From contig VXMH01000002.1 in assembly GCA_009841235.1 (NCBI GenBank), positions 1 through 41,203 of the forward strand: a stretch of DNA of 41,203 nucleotides. Reading direction: 5' to 3'. The position numbers and the translations under genes were made by a program. Shown piece by piece: positions 1-8,203 of this stretch (within the stretch, counting starts at the first letter, position 1; each line of letters opens with the position of its first letter). The notes beneath the pieces are model-generated. The model did not search any database and was not told where the DNA came from. It was given only the letters and a program-made list of their open reading frames with translations. Origin of the DNA: Caldilineaceae bacterium SB0661_bin_32. Lineage in GTDB: Bacteria; Chloroflexota; Anaerolineae; Caldilineales; Caldilineaceae.

Positions 1-155
1 AGGCTCAGGCTGCCCGTCGGGATCGAGGCCACGTCCAGACGGGTCGCCTCACCCAACCTCATGATGGTCCCATCGCCATAGCGGCGATTCAGGTTGGCAA
101 TGGCTACTTCCAGCGCTTTGGCCGGTCCGCTGTCGGTTGATCGTTTTTTTGTCAT
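1..155 (-). CDS. recA: Recombinase RecA, N-terminal fragment (runs off the left edge)
   Basis: Only the first 51 codons are in the window. The translation begins MTKKRSTDSGPAKALEVAIA, continues with NLNRRYGDGTIMRLGE and ends at IPTGSLSL, which is the conserved RecA N-terminal region just before the Walker A core (family pattern: LE.AIA.I.K.FG.G.IM.LG...IPTGSL.LD). RecA forms the ATP-dependent recombination filament and, as co-protease, triggers LexA self-cleavage. The ATG at 153-155 is preceded by an AAGGGAGA ribosome-binding site about 6 nt upstream. A near-perfect promoter with an embedded LexA-type operator lies about 100 bp upstream. The identification is firm even though the fragment is short, because the residue pattern and the SOS operator agree. 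Confidence 0.95.
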   Translation of the reverse strand, partial: MTKKRSTDSGPAKALEVAIANLNRRYGDGTIMRLGEATRLDVASIPTGSLS

Positions 156-256
156 CGTTCTCCCTTACGGTCTGTTTTCGGCACTCTTTAACCTGTTCGA
201 CGCGCTTCTTCCGAGCAGAGGCGCCAGGGCAATCCCCGAGGGGACTGATAGAGCTC

Positions 257-286
257 ATTATAGAACATGCGTTCAATTTCTGTCAA
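257..286 (-). promoter_or_regulatory. recA promoter, consensus -35 and -10
   Basis: On the minus strand TTGACA (281-286) and TATAAT (257-262) are both perfect sigma-70-type hexamers, separated by 18 bp. Transcription would start near 250, giving a leader of roughly 95 nt before the recA ATG at 155. The LexA-type palindrome fills the promoter-proximal part of the spacer. The rest of the 156-559 gap contains only this promoter and a separate plus-strand promoter. Confidence 0.85.
263..274. promoter_or_regulatory. LexA (SOS) operator of recA, GAAC-N4-GTTC
   Basis: GAACATGCGTTC is a perfect GAAC-N4-GTTC palindrome lying directly against the -10 hexamer of the recA promoter. This is the operator type bound by LexA/DinR of Gram-positive bacteria. 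LexA bound here would block RNA polymerase. The same motif occurs upstream of uvrA at 14481-14492. Confidence 0.85.
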
Positions 287-395
287 AATGTCTGCCCTGC
301 TGGGCGCCTGCGGTTCCGGTACGCTCTGCGGAGACGCGAAGTGGACCGGAATTCGTCATTACGCCCGCAACTCGAATTCTTCCACTATCCGATTC

Positions 396-425
396 TTGTC
401 TTTTGAACGTATCACCGACTATAAT
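396..425 (+). promoter_or_regulatory. Candidate promoter for the hypothetical gene at 560
   Basis: TTGTCT (396-401), an 18-bp spacer and a perfect TATAAT (420-425) lie about 135 bp before the predicted ATG at 560. No other plus-strand gene is nearby. The long leader and imperfect -35 keep confidence moderate. Confidence 0.45.
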
Positions 426-559
426 CCTCGCGCGATTCGGATCCCCTCATTCGGACTACGGGTCTCAGCTACTTCAGACGTGAATAGAAAAACCTCCATT
501 CCCACTTCAGAACTGACGCTGCAACTGTGCCCGACTGTAGCGCCTCATTTGGACCTGGC

Positions 560-901
560 ATGAGTGTAAATCGTCGAAAACTGAACAGAGCCTGGGAAAC
601 GCTGCGGTCGCTGCCGATTCCTGCCATTGGCTCCGACCGCCTGGTCGACCTGCATGATGACCTGCTGCATTACGACACGGTGATTGCGCAGGAGATGCGG
701 GAGTATTTGCGGGGGCGTGTTATCAATCGGATCCGTGTGCAGATCGACTGGGAGTTGGAGGAGACGCTGCGGTCGTTCAAGCCACAGTCTTCAGCGGAGA
801 TGGAATGCAGGCGGGAACTACTACGCTACAAGCGACGCATTGATGACGTAGTGCGCCAACTGCTCGTCGGCCAGCCGGAAGAACCCCCTCTCGAATCGTA
901 G
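560..901 (+). CDS. Hypothetical small charged helical protein (113 aa)
   Basis: The reading frame starting MSVNRRKLNRAWETLRSLPI encodes 113 residues. It is rich in Arg, Glu and Leu, with predicted long helices around 'LHYDTVIAQEMREYLRGR' and 'ECRRELLRYKRRIDDVVRQL'. No signal peptide, membrane segment or catalytic motif is visible, and I do not recognise a family. The ATG at 560 is chosen over an earlier in-frame ATG at 527 because the protein-like composition starts here; no strong ribosome-binding site is seen for either. It converges on lysA with a 27-bp gap and has a candidate promoter at 396-425. The open frame free of overlapping alternatives supports a real gene, but this is not certain. 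Confidence 0.5.
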   Translation: MSVNRRKLNRAWETLRSLPIPAIGSDRLVDLHDDLLHYDTVIAQEMREYLRGRVINRIRVQIDWELEETLRSFKPQSSAEMECRRELLRYKRRIDDVVRQLLVGQPEEPPLES

Positions 902-928
902 TCCGGTTGCTCTTGCCCCCTCGGCCCT

Positions 929-2254
929 TCAGACGATATCCCGCAGCAGGAGATCTTCGACCGTTTCGCGGCGCTGCGCCAGCTGCGCGCAGGCGTCGCG
1001 CAGCATCACGACAGCCGGCCGCAAGGCTCCGTTGTAGTTGCTGGCCATCATGAGCTGGTAGGCGCCACTAACGGGAACGGCCAGCAGTTCCCCTGATTTG
1101 ATCTCGGGCAATGGCAGGTCCTCGATCAGCAGATCACCGCTCTCGCAGTATGGACCGGCCAGCCAGGCGTTTTCGGAAATCGGCGCCCTGCTCAGCGGGT
1201 CTGTGACCGGCAGCGCAGAATAGCGCGCTCGGTAGAGGGCCGGACGAATGTTGTCGGCCATTCCGCCGTCAAGCAGAAGCCAACGCCGCCCCCCCGCTCG
1301 TTTGACAGTCCCTACCCTATAGATGGCAATGCCGGCGCGGGCGACAAGGCTGCGCCCCGGCTCCACCTGCAGGCGCGGCAAGGGCAGAGCATAGGGCGAC
1401 AGCTTTTCTGCCAGCGCCGCGGCAACTGTCGCGACGTATTCCTCGACCGGCCGGTGGGGCAGGTCCGCTTCATGGTAGACGACGCCCCAACCGCCCCCGG
1501 GGCTGAGCACCTGAGGCCACCAGTTGAGTTGCCGCTGCAAGCGGCCCATCAACTCACAGACCATATCGAGAGCGGGCAGCACCTGTTCGGCAGCGTGGAA
1601 ATGCGATCCCTGGTGGAAGTGCAGTCCGGTCACGGGCAGGTCATTGCGCTGGCAGAATGCGATTGCGTCGACACATTGATCGGCATCCATCCCAAATTTG
1701 CTATCGTGCTGGCCCGTCTGGCGGAAGTGATGGGTATCCACGGCGTAACCAGGCCGTACCCGCAACCAGAGTGCCGGCGCGCTGCCCCGGGCAGACGCCA
1801 GTTGGGCGATGCGCTCCAACTCAGGAGGGTTGTCGACGACGAGGGTCCCGGCATGGGCGAGCCCTGCCTGCAGATCCGCCTGGCTCTTGTTGACGCCGTG
1901 CATCAGGAGCTGGGCGGGCGGGACACCGGCGGCGCGGGCGATGTGCATCTCACCGACGCCGGTGCAGTCCAGGAGCAGGCCGTGCGCCGCCATCAGGCGG
2001 GCCATGGCCAGATTCAGAGATGCTTTGCCGGCATAGGTGATGCCGGCGGGGCCGGGATAGTGGCGGCTGAGGGCATCTTGATAGGCCTGGACTGCGCTGT
2101 CGATGGTCTGAAGATCATAGATATAGAGGGGTGTACTCCATTCGGCGGCCAGCCTGTTCAGGTCACAGCCGCCAACATGCAACGAGGGGCTGCCGTTTTG
2201 GCCGGGGCGCAGAGCAACGGTGTCGGGGAAGAGCGGGAGACGGTCACGATACAT
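929..2254 (-). CDS. lysA: Diaminopimelate decarboxylase
   Basis: This PLP enzyme catalyses the last step of lysine synthesis, meso-diaminopimelate to L-lysine plus CO2. From the chosen start it has 441 residues, normal for LysA. The fold-III PLP barrel shows YAGKAS with the Schiff-base lysine near K77, then HFHQGSHF, the phosphate-binding SPGGGWG and EPGRS (about 298). The C-terminal beta domain shows the active-site CESGD (about 370) and GAYQ...SNYN (about 397). The start ATG at 2252-2254 has a GAAGG ribosome-binding site 8 nt upstream. An in-frame start at 2335 would add 27 residues of Pro-rich sequence with no family support. It follows the EamA gene on the same strand after 91 bp, probably in one operon. 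A related PLP decarboxylase acting on ornithine or arginine is less likely because of the CESGD and YAxKA patterns. Confidence 0.9.
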   Translation of the reverse strand: MYRDRLPLFPDTVALRPGQNGSPSLHVGGCDLNRLAAEWSTPLYIYDLQTIDSAVQAYQDALSRHYPGPAGITYAGKASLNLAMARLMAAHGLLLDCTGVGEMHIARAAGVPPAQLLMHGVNKSQADLQAGLAHAGTLVVDNPPELERIAQLASARGSAPALWLRVRPGYAVDTHHFRQTGQHDSKFGMDADQCVDAIAFCQRNDLPVTGLHFHQGSHFHAAEQVLPALDMVCELMGRLQRQLNWWPQVLSPGGGWGVVYHEADLPHRPVEEYVATVAAALAEKLSPYALPLPRLQVEPGRSLVARAGIAIYRVGTVKRAGGRRWLLLDGGMADNIRPALYRARYSALPVTDPLSRAPISENAWLAGPYCESGDLLIEDLPLPEIKSGELLAVPVSGAYQLMMASNYNGALRPAVVMLRDACAQLAQRRETVEDLLLRDIV

Positions 2255-2345
2255 CGCAGGAACCTTCAGGTAGATGTCAGCGGCGACGCCGCCGGGCGGA
2301 TGACAGGGGCGGATGACAGGGGCTGAAGACGGCAACTGGCAGAAT

Positions 2346-3263
2346 CTACAGGAGCACCATGAGGATTCCGCCGATGGTAATCAGGCCGCCGATTATGCCA
2401 TTGAAAGAAGGAATCTCGCGCAACAGGAGCGCGCCCAGCAGGACGCCGCCCAGCACCTCCTGCGTAGCGATGAGATTGACGTAAGTGGCGTTCACCCGCC
2501 GCAGGGCCGCGTTGTAAAGGGTGTGGCCGCATGCCAGTGGGAAGACACCGAGGGCGACGATGCTGGCGACGGCGGGCCAGCTGAAGCTGCCGGGGGTATG
2601 GGCCGCCGCCGCGGCTGGAAGCAGCCAGAGCGCAGCCAGTAAGTAGACTGCGCCGGCGTAGAGCAGCAGTGGGAAACGTTCTCGCTGGCTGCGGCCGGCA
2701 ATGCTGTAGACGGCGTAGGTGACGGCGCTTCCCAGCGCCAGCAGATCACCGATCAACGTGCGGCTGGTGAAGTTGTACGATGTGCTGCCGCTTTGCTGGA
2801 CGAGCGCAAGAACCGGCTCGAACCCTGACAGGACGGCCACGCCGAGGACAGCTACGAGGATGCCCAGCCATTTGCGTTTCGACAGTGGTTCGCGGAGCGC
2901 GAAGCGGGACAGCAGCGCGACCCAGATGGGCGCGGTATACATGATCGCCAGGCTATTGGTAATCGTCGTAAATTCGAGGGAGTAGGCGTAGAAGAAGAAG
3001 TGGAGTGCGGCGACCAGCCCGACGAGGACAAGACGAGGCCAATTGGACGAGAGGAGGCCGCGCCCATTCGAGGCCCCCCACGCCCCCCGGCTACGGAGCA
3101 GAATCACACCGGACACGACAATGCCGGCGACCAGGAGACGACCGGCTGCGATCTCGTAAGAGGATACGGAGCGGGCGGCCCACCGCACCAGCACGGGACT
3201 GGTGCTGAAGAAGAGGACGGCGATCGCTACCAGGGCCAGCCCGCGACGTTCTTCGACTGTCAC
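2346..3263 (-). CDS. EamA/DMT-family transporter
   Basis: The protein has 305 residues and about ten hydrophobic segments arranged as two EamA repeats. The first repeat shows FFSTSPVLVRWA near residue 20 and LAIMYTAPIWVALLSRF near 110. The second shows LLALGSAVTYAVYSIAGR near 190 and ends with VNLIATQEVLGGVLLGALLL. Members of this drug/metabolite superfamily export or import amino acids, nucleotide sugars or drugs through the inner membrane. The start is GTG at 3261-3263 with no clear ribosome-binding site. It lies between the 43-aa membrane protein (66 bp upstream) and lysA (91 bp downstream), all on one strand, so export of lysine or a related amino acid is a reasonable guess, but only a guess. 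Confidence 0.88.
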   Translation of the reverse strand: MTVEERRGLALVAIAVLFFSTSPVLVRWAARSVSSYEIAAGRLLVAGIVVSGVILLRSRGAWGASNGRGLLSSNWPRLVLVGLVAALHFFFYAYSLEFTTITNSLAIMYTAPIWVALLSRFALREPLSKRKWLGILVAVLGVAVLSGFEPVLALVQQSGSTSYNFTSRTLIGDLLALGSAVTYAVYSIAGRSQRERFPLLLYAGAVYLLAALWLLPAAAAAHTPGSFSWPAVASIVALGVFPLACGHTLYNAALRRVNATYVNLIATQEVLGGVLLGALLLREIPSFNGIIGGLITIGGILMVLL

Positions 3264-3329
3264 GGATTCGGTCCAGACTGTGCGCGGGCGTCACACCTGC
3301 GCTTTCCGGGGTGGAGATCTGTGGCCGCT

Positions 3330-3461
3330 CTAGGGAGCGGCGGGCGCAATCGCCACGTAGACAAGGCTCAACACCATGCTGAGCGCGATCAGCAGGCTGA
3401 GAAAGTAGAATATCTTTTCGTTGCGGCTCAAGCGGCGGCGTCTGCCCCGTCTACGGCTCAT
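3330..3461 (-). CDS. Small single-pass membrane protein (43 aa)
   Basis: A 44-codon frame encodes a very basic head (MSRRRGRRRRLSRNEKIF), one hydrophobic helix of about 22 residues (YFLSLLIALSMVLSLVYVAI) and a short APAAP tail. The basic head predicts a cytosolic N-terminus. Support for a real gene: an AAAGGGA ribosome-binding site 7 nt before the ATG, a TTGATC-N17-TATGAT promoter about 90 bp upstream, and an exact stop before the EamA gene, which starts 66 bp further on. I do not know a function. It could be an auxiliary subunit of the neighbouring transporter or an unrelated small membrane protein. The frame is too short for most automatic gene calling. Confidence 0.7.
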   Translation of the reverse strand: MSRRRGRRRRLSRNEKIFYFLSLLIALSMVLSLVYVAIAPAAP

Positions 3462-3548
3462 GCGCAGTCCCTTTCCGACCGAAATTCAAGTGATGGGAGT
3501 GATGAACATTATCATCGTAGCTCAGATCGGGTCCCATCAGCCACACGA

Positions 3549-3577
3549 ATCATAGTCGAAATCGGATTGTGGATCAA
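3549..3577 (-). promoter_or_regulatory. Promoter for the 43-aa protein / EamA / lysA operon
   Basis: On the minus strand TTGATC (3572-3577), a 17-bp spacer and TATGAT (3549-3554) form a good sigma-70-type promoter. It sits in the 146-bp gap after the DUF2142 gene and about 90 bp before the small gene's ATG at 3461. It separates this operon from the glycosyltransferase pair upstream. Confidence 0.6.
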
Positions 3578-3607
3578 GGCACTGCGCGTTTGTGACCGGT
3601 ACGGCGC

Positions 3608-5986
3608 TCACTCGATGCGCAGGGGGCCGAGGAGCAGCCGGTCCTCTTGCGCCGGGTTGATCCTGTCGAGAACGCGGAGGCGTTGAAAATCGGGCCGGGT
3701 GTACAGGCCGATCTCGATCTGATAGAGTCCCGGGGGCGCGTTCGACGGGACAGTGAAAGTGTGCACGGTCGCAACTGTCTCGCCGGCGGTCCAGGTCTCG
3801 GTTGGCGGGGACGGCTGCAGGTCGGCGCCGCCGAACATTTCGAAGCTGTCGGTCAGCAGATGGGCGAAGACCGTATACAGTTCGACCACCTGTCCTGATG
3901 CGGTCCAGTACAGGATAACGGTCATCTCCTCGCCGGGAACCGGGGTACGGGTATTGAAGCTGTAGCCGGCCAGGGTGATGTTGTCGTCAAACTGCACATG
4001 CAGCGGGATGGGGATGCTATGGCCGCCGTCCTGGGAGACGGCTGCCTTCCCGCCTGGTTGGCAGTCTGCAACGGTGAACCCAGTGGGGCAGATGGTCACC
4101 TCGCCGAACGTATAGCTTGTGCCGCCGTCGACCTGGGCCAGACGTTCGCCGCTGCGGTGGTCGTAGAAGCCCACCTGCCAGCCGGCCCGATTCGGTGTAT
4201 GGGCCGTCTCCGGAATTGCAACGGTATAGCTGTCGAGCAGAAGGCGGCCTGGCTGCCAGCCGCTGGTCGGGCGCAGCCCGCCGCCGGGCATCGTATCCAG
4301 TTGCGCGACTGTCAGACCGGTACCGTCCACGAGATGGATGAACAGGGACCAGTCATCGGTCAGCGGGGCGTTGGTCAGGTACGCCAGATCCACCTGCACT
4401 TCGTCACCGGGGAAAACGGTCGGTATTCGAGGATCTGTTTCACTCACCTGCTCTTGCTGACCGTCATACAGTGCGGCCGCATGCTGTAACTGAATCTCGG
4501 AGTTTCCGGCGAGAAAGAGGGAACGGGGCGTCGGGGAGACGACAGTGTTCGTATCGCTGTCAGGAACTGACATCGGTGGGAGCCTGTAGGTGGGCTGGAT
4601 CAGAAAGAAAGGTGTAGCCAGCGTGACCAGTCCGAGGGCAGAGGTGACACTCCAGCCGATTCCGTGGCCGAATCTGCTGCCCCACCCTGTCCAGCCAAAC
4701 GTCCAGAGCAGCGCCAGGGCGGGCAGCGCGGCGAAGAAGTAACGGCCCTGGGCGGCCGGCGCGACCCGCATAAAGCGCAGCCAGGAGATGGTCAGAACGA
4801 GCAGCCACAGGATGAGGAAGGTATGAGGCACGCGGGGAGAGAAGCGGGTTGCAGGGCGGGCGTCGCCGGTGCGCGTTTCCCGGGCGAGATGAAACAGCAG
4901 CCCAAGCGCGACGACGGCGACGACGACGCGCAACGCCAGGTAGACCCAGGCCGGGTAGGGCAGGTTGAGCCAGCCGAACAGACCCCAGAAGGAACGTTCC
5001 AGCCCTCCCAACTCGCTCAGGATCTGCGAGGGGCCGGCCGGAATGACCCGCAACAGGATGTTCGCTTCCCACATCTCCCAGGCCAGAGGGTCGCCATAGA
5101 GCCGCCAGTTGCGCAGGTACCACCAGCCGGCGAGCAGGATGGCGGGAACGGCCGTCCACAGGGCAGCATCGAAGACAGGGCGGAGGTTGCGGCTTCGCCA
5201 GGCCAGCCACAGAATTGCGATCGCGGAGACGCCGACCAGGCCCAGCCCGCTCAGTTTGGAAAGCAGCGCCAAGCCAAGCGCAGCGCCGAGTTTCAGAAGG
5301 CGGCTGCGTTGCGGCGGCCCTCCCTCTACCAGCATCTCCGTCAGCTGCCACAGGACAAGCGCGGCGGCTGCATTGACGGCGTTGTCATTGCTGACGGAGG
5401 CGCTGATGAAGGCAAATTGGGGCAGGAAGGCCGAGAAGGCGGCGCCGAGCAGGGCATTCTGCGGGGGGAGAAGGAGGTGAAGGGTGCGGTAGACCGCATA
5501 GACGGTCACTGCGCCGAGGAAGACGGAGAAGAGGCGGGCGACGTGCAGGGCAAGGATTGACCGGCGCCAGGGGAAGCGTTCCGTCTGCCGGTGGTGGATC
5601 AGATAGTTGCGGTTGATGGCTGTATCGGGTTGACCAATGGCGCGGTGAGGGTTGGCACGCGCGAAAAGTTCAGGGAAGTCGGACTGATCGATCAGTGCGG
5701 TAAGCAGAGCCGCGCCGGCGTAGTAGGCGGGCGCCTGTGTGCCTTGCTGCCGCCAGAGGGCGCGCGTATTCGGTTCTGCGACCGGCAGCGTCCGCTGCGT
5801 CACCAGATGTTGAACAAAGGCGAAATGCCAGATTTCGTCCGGCGCTTCGAATGGCGGGGTTACAAAACTGAACAGACTGGCAAGCAGGAGGTAGAGCGCC
5901 AACAGATGGCGAATCGTGGGGCGAATAACAGGGAGAGCAGGAGCGAATCGGCGCGGCGCCTTCCCCGCTTCACGGGATTGGGACAT
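3608..5986 (-). CDS. DUF2142 / GT-C-like multi-pass membrane protein
   Basis: The protein has 792 residues. The first ~480 contain a first transmembrane helix (about 28-45), a loop with an acidic pair in PPFEAPDEIWHF (47-55), and about ten more membrane helices. This layout and the early D-E pair after helix 1 are typical of GT-C polyprenyl-phosphate-sugar-dependent transferases and DUF2142 proteins. Residues ~490-792 are soluble and rich in beta strands and Trp/Gly/Thr, probably one or two beta-sandwich domains outside the membrane. The ATG directly follows the TAA stop of the upstream GT2 gene (TAAATG), so the two are probably co-translated. A working model is that the GT2 enzyme makes a lipid-linked sugar and this protein transfers it. 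The acceptor is unknown. Confidence 0.8.
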   Translation of the reverse strand: MSQSREAGKAPRRFAPALPVIRPTIRHLLALYLLLASLFSFVTPPFEAPDEIWHFAFVQHLVTQRTLPVAEPNTRALWRQQGTQAPAYYAGAALLTALIDQSDFPELFARANPHRAIGQPDTAINRNYLIHHRQTERFPWRRSILALHVARLFSVFLGAVTVYAVYRTLHLLLPPQNALLGAAFSAFLPQFAFISASVSNDNAVNAAAALVLWQLTEMLVEGGPPQRSRLLKLGAALGLALLSKLSGLGLVGVSAIAILWLAWRSRNLRPVFDAALWTAVPAILLAGWWYLRNWRLYGDPLAWEMWEANILLRVIPAGPSQILSELGGLERSFWGLFGWLNLPYPAWVYLALRVVVAVVALGLLFHLARETRTGDARPATRFSPRVPHTFLILWLLVLTISWLRFMRVAPAAQGRYFFAALPALALLWTFGWTGWGSRFGHGIGWSVTSALGLVTLATPFFLIQPTYRLPPMSVPDSDTNTVVSPTPRSLFLAGNSEIQLQHAAALYDGQQEQVSETDPRIPTVFPGDEVQVDLAYLTNAPLTDDWSLFIHLVDGTGLTVAQLDTMPGGGLRPTSGWQPGRLLLDSYTVAIPETAHTPNRAGWQVGFYDHRSGERLAQVDGGTSYTFGEVTICPTGFTVADCQPGGKAAVSQDGGHSIPIPLHVQFDDNITLAGYSFNTRTPVPGEEMTVILYWTASGQVVELYTVFAHLLTDSFEMFGGADLQPSPPTETWTAGETVATVHTFTVPSNAPPGLYQIEIGLYTRPDFQRLRVLDRINPAQEDRLLLGPLRIE

Positions 5987-6880
5987 TTACCTGGAGTTGG
6001 CTTTCGGTATCCGTTCTCCTGGCCCGGATAGCTTGTGAGAACCGGGAGATTTCGTCTCCTCGGCGGTGTTGCCGCTCTGTTCCGGACTCTCTGCATTGAC
6101 GCTCCCCGCAGTCCGTTTCGGCGGCCGCCAGATGAAGAGATAGTAGAGCCAGCTCTTGACAAATTGGAACCAGACATCCAACACCCGAAAGTTGGACTCG
6201 CCATTGGAGCGCACATATTCGTGGGTCGCGACTTCACAGATCCGATACCCGCTGCGCACGGTTTTGATTACCATCTCCTGTTCGATCGTAGGGATCTCCG
6301 ATTTCAACGCCAGGCTGCGCGCTACTTCGGCCCGGATTGCCCGGAATCCGTTCTGCGAATCGGTCAGGCGCACTCCCTGGGTGTAGTTGATGCTGAGTGT
6401 GATCACCTGGCTGCCGAAAAGACGGACGAACTGATTGATGGTGGCGTGCAACTCGTCGCTCCCCCCCAACATGCGGGAGCCGGATACGTGATCGGCGTTG
6501 CCGGCGATAATCGGCTGGACGAGCGCGGGAATATCGCGGGGATCGTGGGAGCCGTCGGCGTCGATAAAGACGAGGATATCGCCGCTGGCGTGGGCGATGC
6601 CGACGCGCAGGGCGTCGCCTTTGCCTTTGCCGTTATCCAGCAGGACGGTGGCGTCCAGTTCGGCGGCGATGGCCCTCGAATCGTCGCTGCTGTGGCCGTC
6701 GACGACCAGCAGTTCGTCGGCATGGGGCGCGGCCCATTCGAGCACGGGGCGGATGTTGCGGCCCTCGTTGCGGCAGGGCACGATCACCGAAATTCGGACC
6801 TCGCGGCCGTCCGGCCCCTGGCGTGTGATGGCAGTGGGCCGGGCGGGCTTGGTATACCAGTTGGGCAGGTTATCGGTCAC
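5987..6880 (-). CDS. Family 2 glycosyltransferase (dolichyl/polyprenyl-phosphate sugar synthase type)
   Basis: The protein has 297 residues with a GT-A fold. It shows ISVIVPCRNEGRNI (about 30-43), LLVVDGHSSDDS (57-68), the metal-binding DADGSHDPRD (107-116), SGSRMLGG, and DSQNGFRAI followed by IPTIEQEMVIKT. These match polyprenyl-phosphate mannose/glucose synthases, which load a sugar from a nucleotide sugar onto a lipid phosphate at the cytosolic membrane face. There is one membrane-associated stretch near 240-250 (FVKSWLYYLFIW). The last ~45 residues are polar and low in complexity. The start is GTG at 6878-6880, chosen because the frame has no ATG before the conserved core; the ribosome-binding site is weak. 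The stop codon abuts the start of the GT-C-like gene. Confidence 0.88.
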   Translation of the reverse strand: MTDNLPNWYTKPARPTAITRQGPDGREVRISVIVPCRNEGRNIRPVLEWAAPHADELLVVDGHSSDDSRAIAAELDATVLLDNGKGKGDALRVGIAHASGDILVFIDADGSHDPRDIPALVQPIIAGNADHVSGSRMLGGSDELHATINQFVRLFGSQVITLSINYTQGVRLTDSQNGFRAIRAEVARSLALKSEIPTIEQEMVIKTVRSGYRICEVATHEYVRSNGESNFRVLDVWFQFVKSWLYYLFIWRPPKRTAGSVNAESPEQSGNTAEETKSPGSHKLSGPGERIPKANSR

Positions 6881-7106
6881 GGATTGTCCCAGGAAAACAG
6901 GAAGATAGATTGGGCGCCGTTTGACAGGCCGCTTGGCCCTACTTTATCAGTATTCAATATCGATGCCAAGCCTCAGCGCCACCATTCCGCCGGAATTGAC
7001 CGGCAACAGACGATGCAGTAGAGTGCACAGTTGCCGGTCGTTGAATGCAGATTTCCCTGCGGTCAGAGACAGGTACAGGCGGTCCAGTTGACCGAATCGG
7101 ACGACC

Positions 7107-8132
7107 ATGACCATATGTGATCCAATCAGAGCGGCTGCAGCGGCGGCGCAGTCCGTCTGCATTGACCCGCACGAGGGTATGCAGATCATCGGCGCGGCGC
7201 GCCTGGCCGACCGCCATCATCCACCTTTCGACCTGGGGCAGCCGGCGATAGTGCTTGACATCGCCGACGGGCCAACTGCGCAGGCCGTTTGTGCTGTGCT
7301 GGGCAACGCCTACCCTGACGACCACCCGCTACAGCTCATCTGCCTGGACGAGAATGGAACTCGCCGTGCGCGGGCCGTACCGCTGGCAGAACTTGACAGG
7401 CCGACCGGCATTGGCGAGGGCGCCTGCCTGTACGTACCCCCTCTGCCCCGCAGCAGCTATGCCGATCTGCAGGAGGTAATGGCGCACTTGCGCGCGCCCT
7501 ACGGCTGCCCCTGGGACCGGGAGCAGACACTGGCGAGCACGCGGGCCTTTTTGCTTGATGAGGTGGCGGAGGCGCTGGAGGCGATGGACTCCGAAGACGA
7601 GGCGCATGTCGCCGAGGAGTTGGGCGACGTGCTCGGGATCATCGCGATGATCGCACAGATCGCGACCGAAGAGGGCCTCTTCCAGATGGCCGACGCAGTG
7701 CGGATGAGCGTCGAGAAGCTCATCCGGCGGCACCCCCACGTCTTTGGCGAAGATGACATTGACGATATGGAACAGCTGTTTACGCGCTGGGAAGAGATCA
7801 AGGCGGAAGAGCGTGCGGCCCAGGACAGACCGGCGCGCGGCCCGTTGGATGCTGTGCCGGCGGCGCTGCCGGCGCTGCGCAAGGCGCGTGAAATGCAATC
7901 CAAGGCCGACAAGGCCGGTCTTCTCGACCAGGCCATGCTGGCGGAAAGCGATCCTGAGTTGCAGGGCCTGTTGCCGGAGGGCAGCGATGAGGAAAGGCTG
8001 GGTAGACTGCTGTGGCGCTTGGTCGCCCTGGCAAGAACGCGCGGCCTGGACGCGGAGGACGCGCTGCGCGCCTTCATAGGGCGTTGGCGCACACAGATTA
8101 CAGAGAAAAGTAAGGGGAGAGAAGAGAGTTAA
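7107..8132 (+). CDS. mazG: MazG nucleotide pyrophosphohydrolase with a truncated methylase-like N-terminus
   Basis: Residues ~119-235 form a MazG domain: LRAPYGCPWDREQT, the helical metal-binding motif DEVAEALEAM and AEELGDVL, then RRHPHVFG. MazG hydrolyses NTPs to NMP and pyrophosphate and helps clean the nucleotide pool. A second, shorter MazG-like helical segment follows (ALRKAREMQSKADKAG...LLWRLVALAR). Residues ~25-112 (ADRHHPPFDLGQPAIV, YPDDHPLQLICL, AVPLAELDR, ACLYVPPLP) match the C-terminal half of the SAM-dependent tetrapyrrole-methylase domain found fused to MazG in YabN-type proteins. The N-terminal, SAM-binding half is absent: an in-frame TGA at 7089-7091 blocks extension. The ATG at 7107 is the first available start. 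MazG activity is likely retained and methylase activity lost. Confidence 0.88.
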   Translation: MTICDPIRAAAAAAQSVCIDPHEGMQIIGAARLADRHHPPFDLGQPAIVLDIADGPTAQAVCAVLGNAYPDDHPLQLICLDENGTRRARAVPLAELDRPTGIGEGACLYVPPLPRSSYADLQEVMAHLRAPYGCPWDREQTLASTRAFLLDEVAEALEAMDSEDEAHVAEELGDVLGIIAMIAQIATEEGLFQMADAVRMSVEKLIRRHPHVFGEDDIDDMEQLFTRWEEIKAEERAAQDRPARGPLDAVPAALPALRKAREMQSKADKAGLLDQAMLAESDPELQGLLPEGSDEERLGRLLWRLVALARTRGLDAEDALRAFIGRWRTQITEKSKGREES

Positions 8133-8203
8133 TGGGAGGGAGGAGGGAGATCCTGCCAGCATGAAGTCTGACTCGGAACTCACTCTTGAATCAGCCCTTT
8201 CTT

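Noticed and set aside
49..276. 75-codon minus-strand frame at the left edge
   Set aside because: Overlaps recA in another frame; the recA frame has the family sequence and ribosome-binding site.
1454..2326. 290-codon plus-strand frame
   Set aside because: Antisense to lysA.
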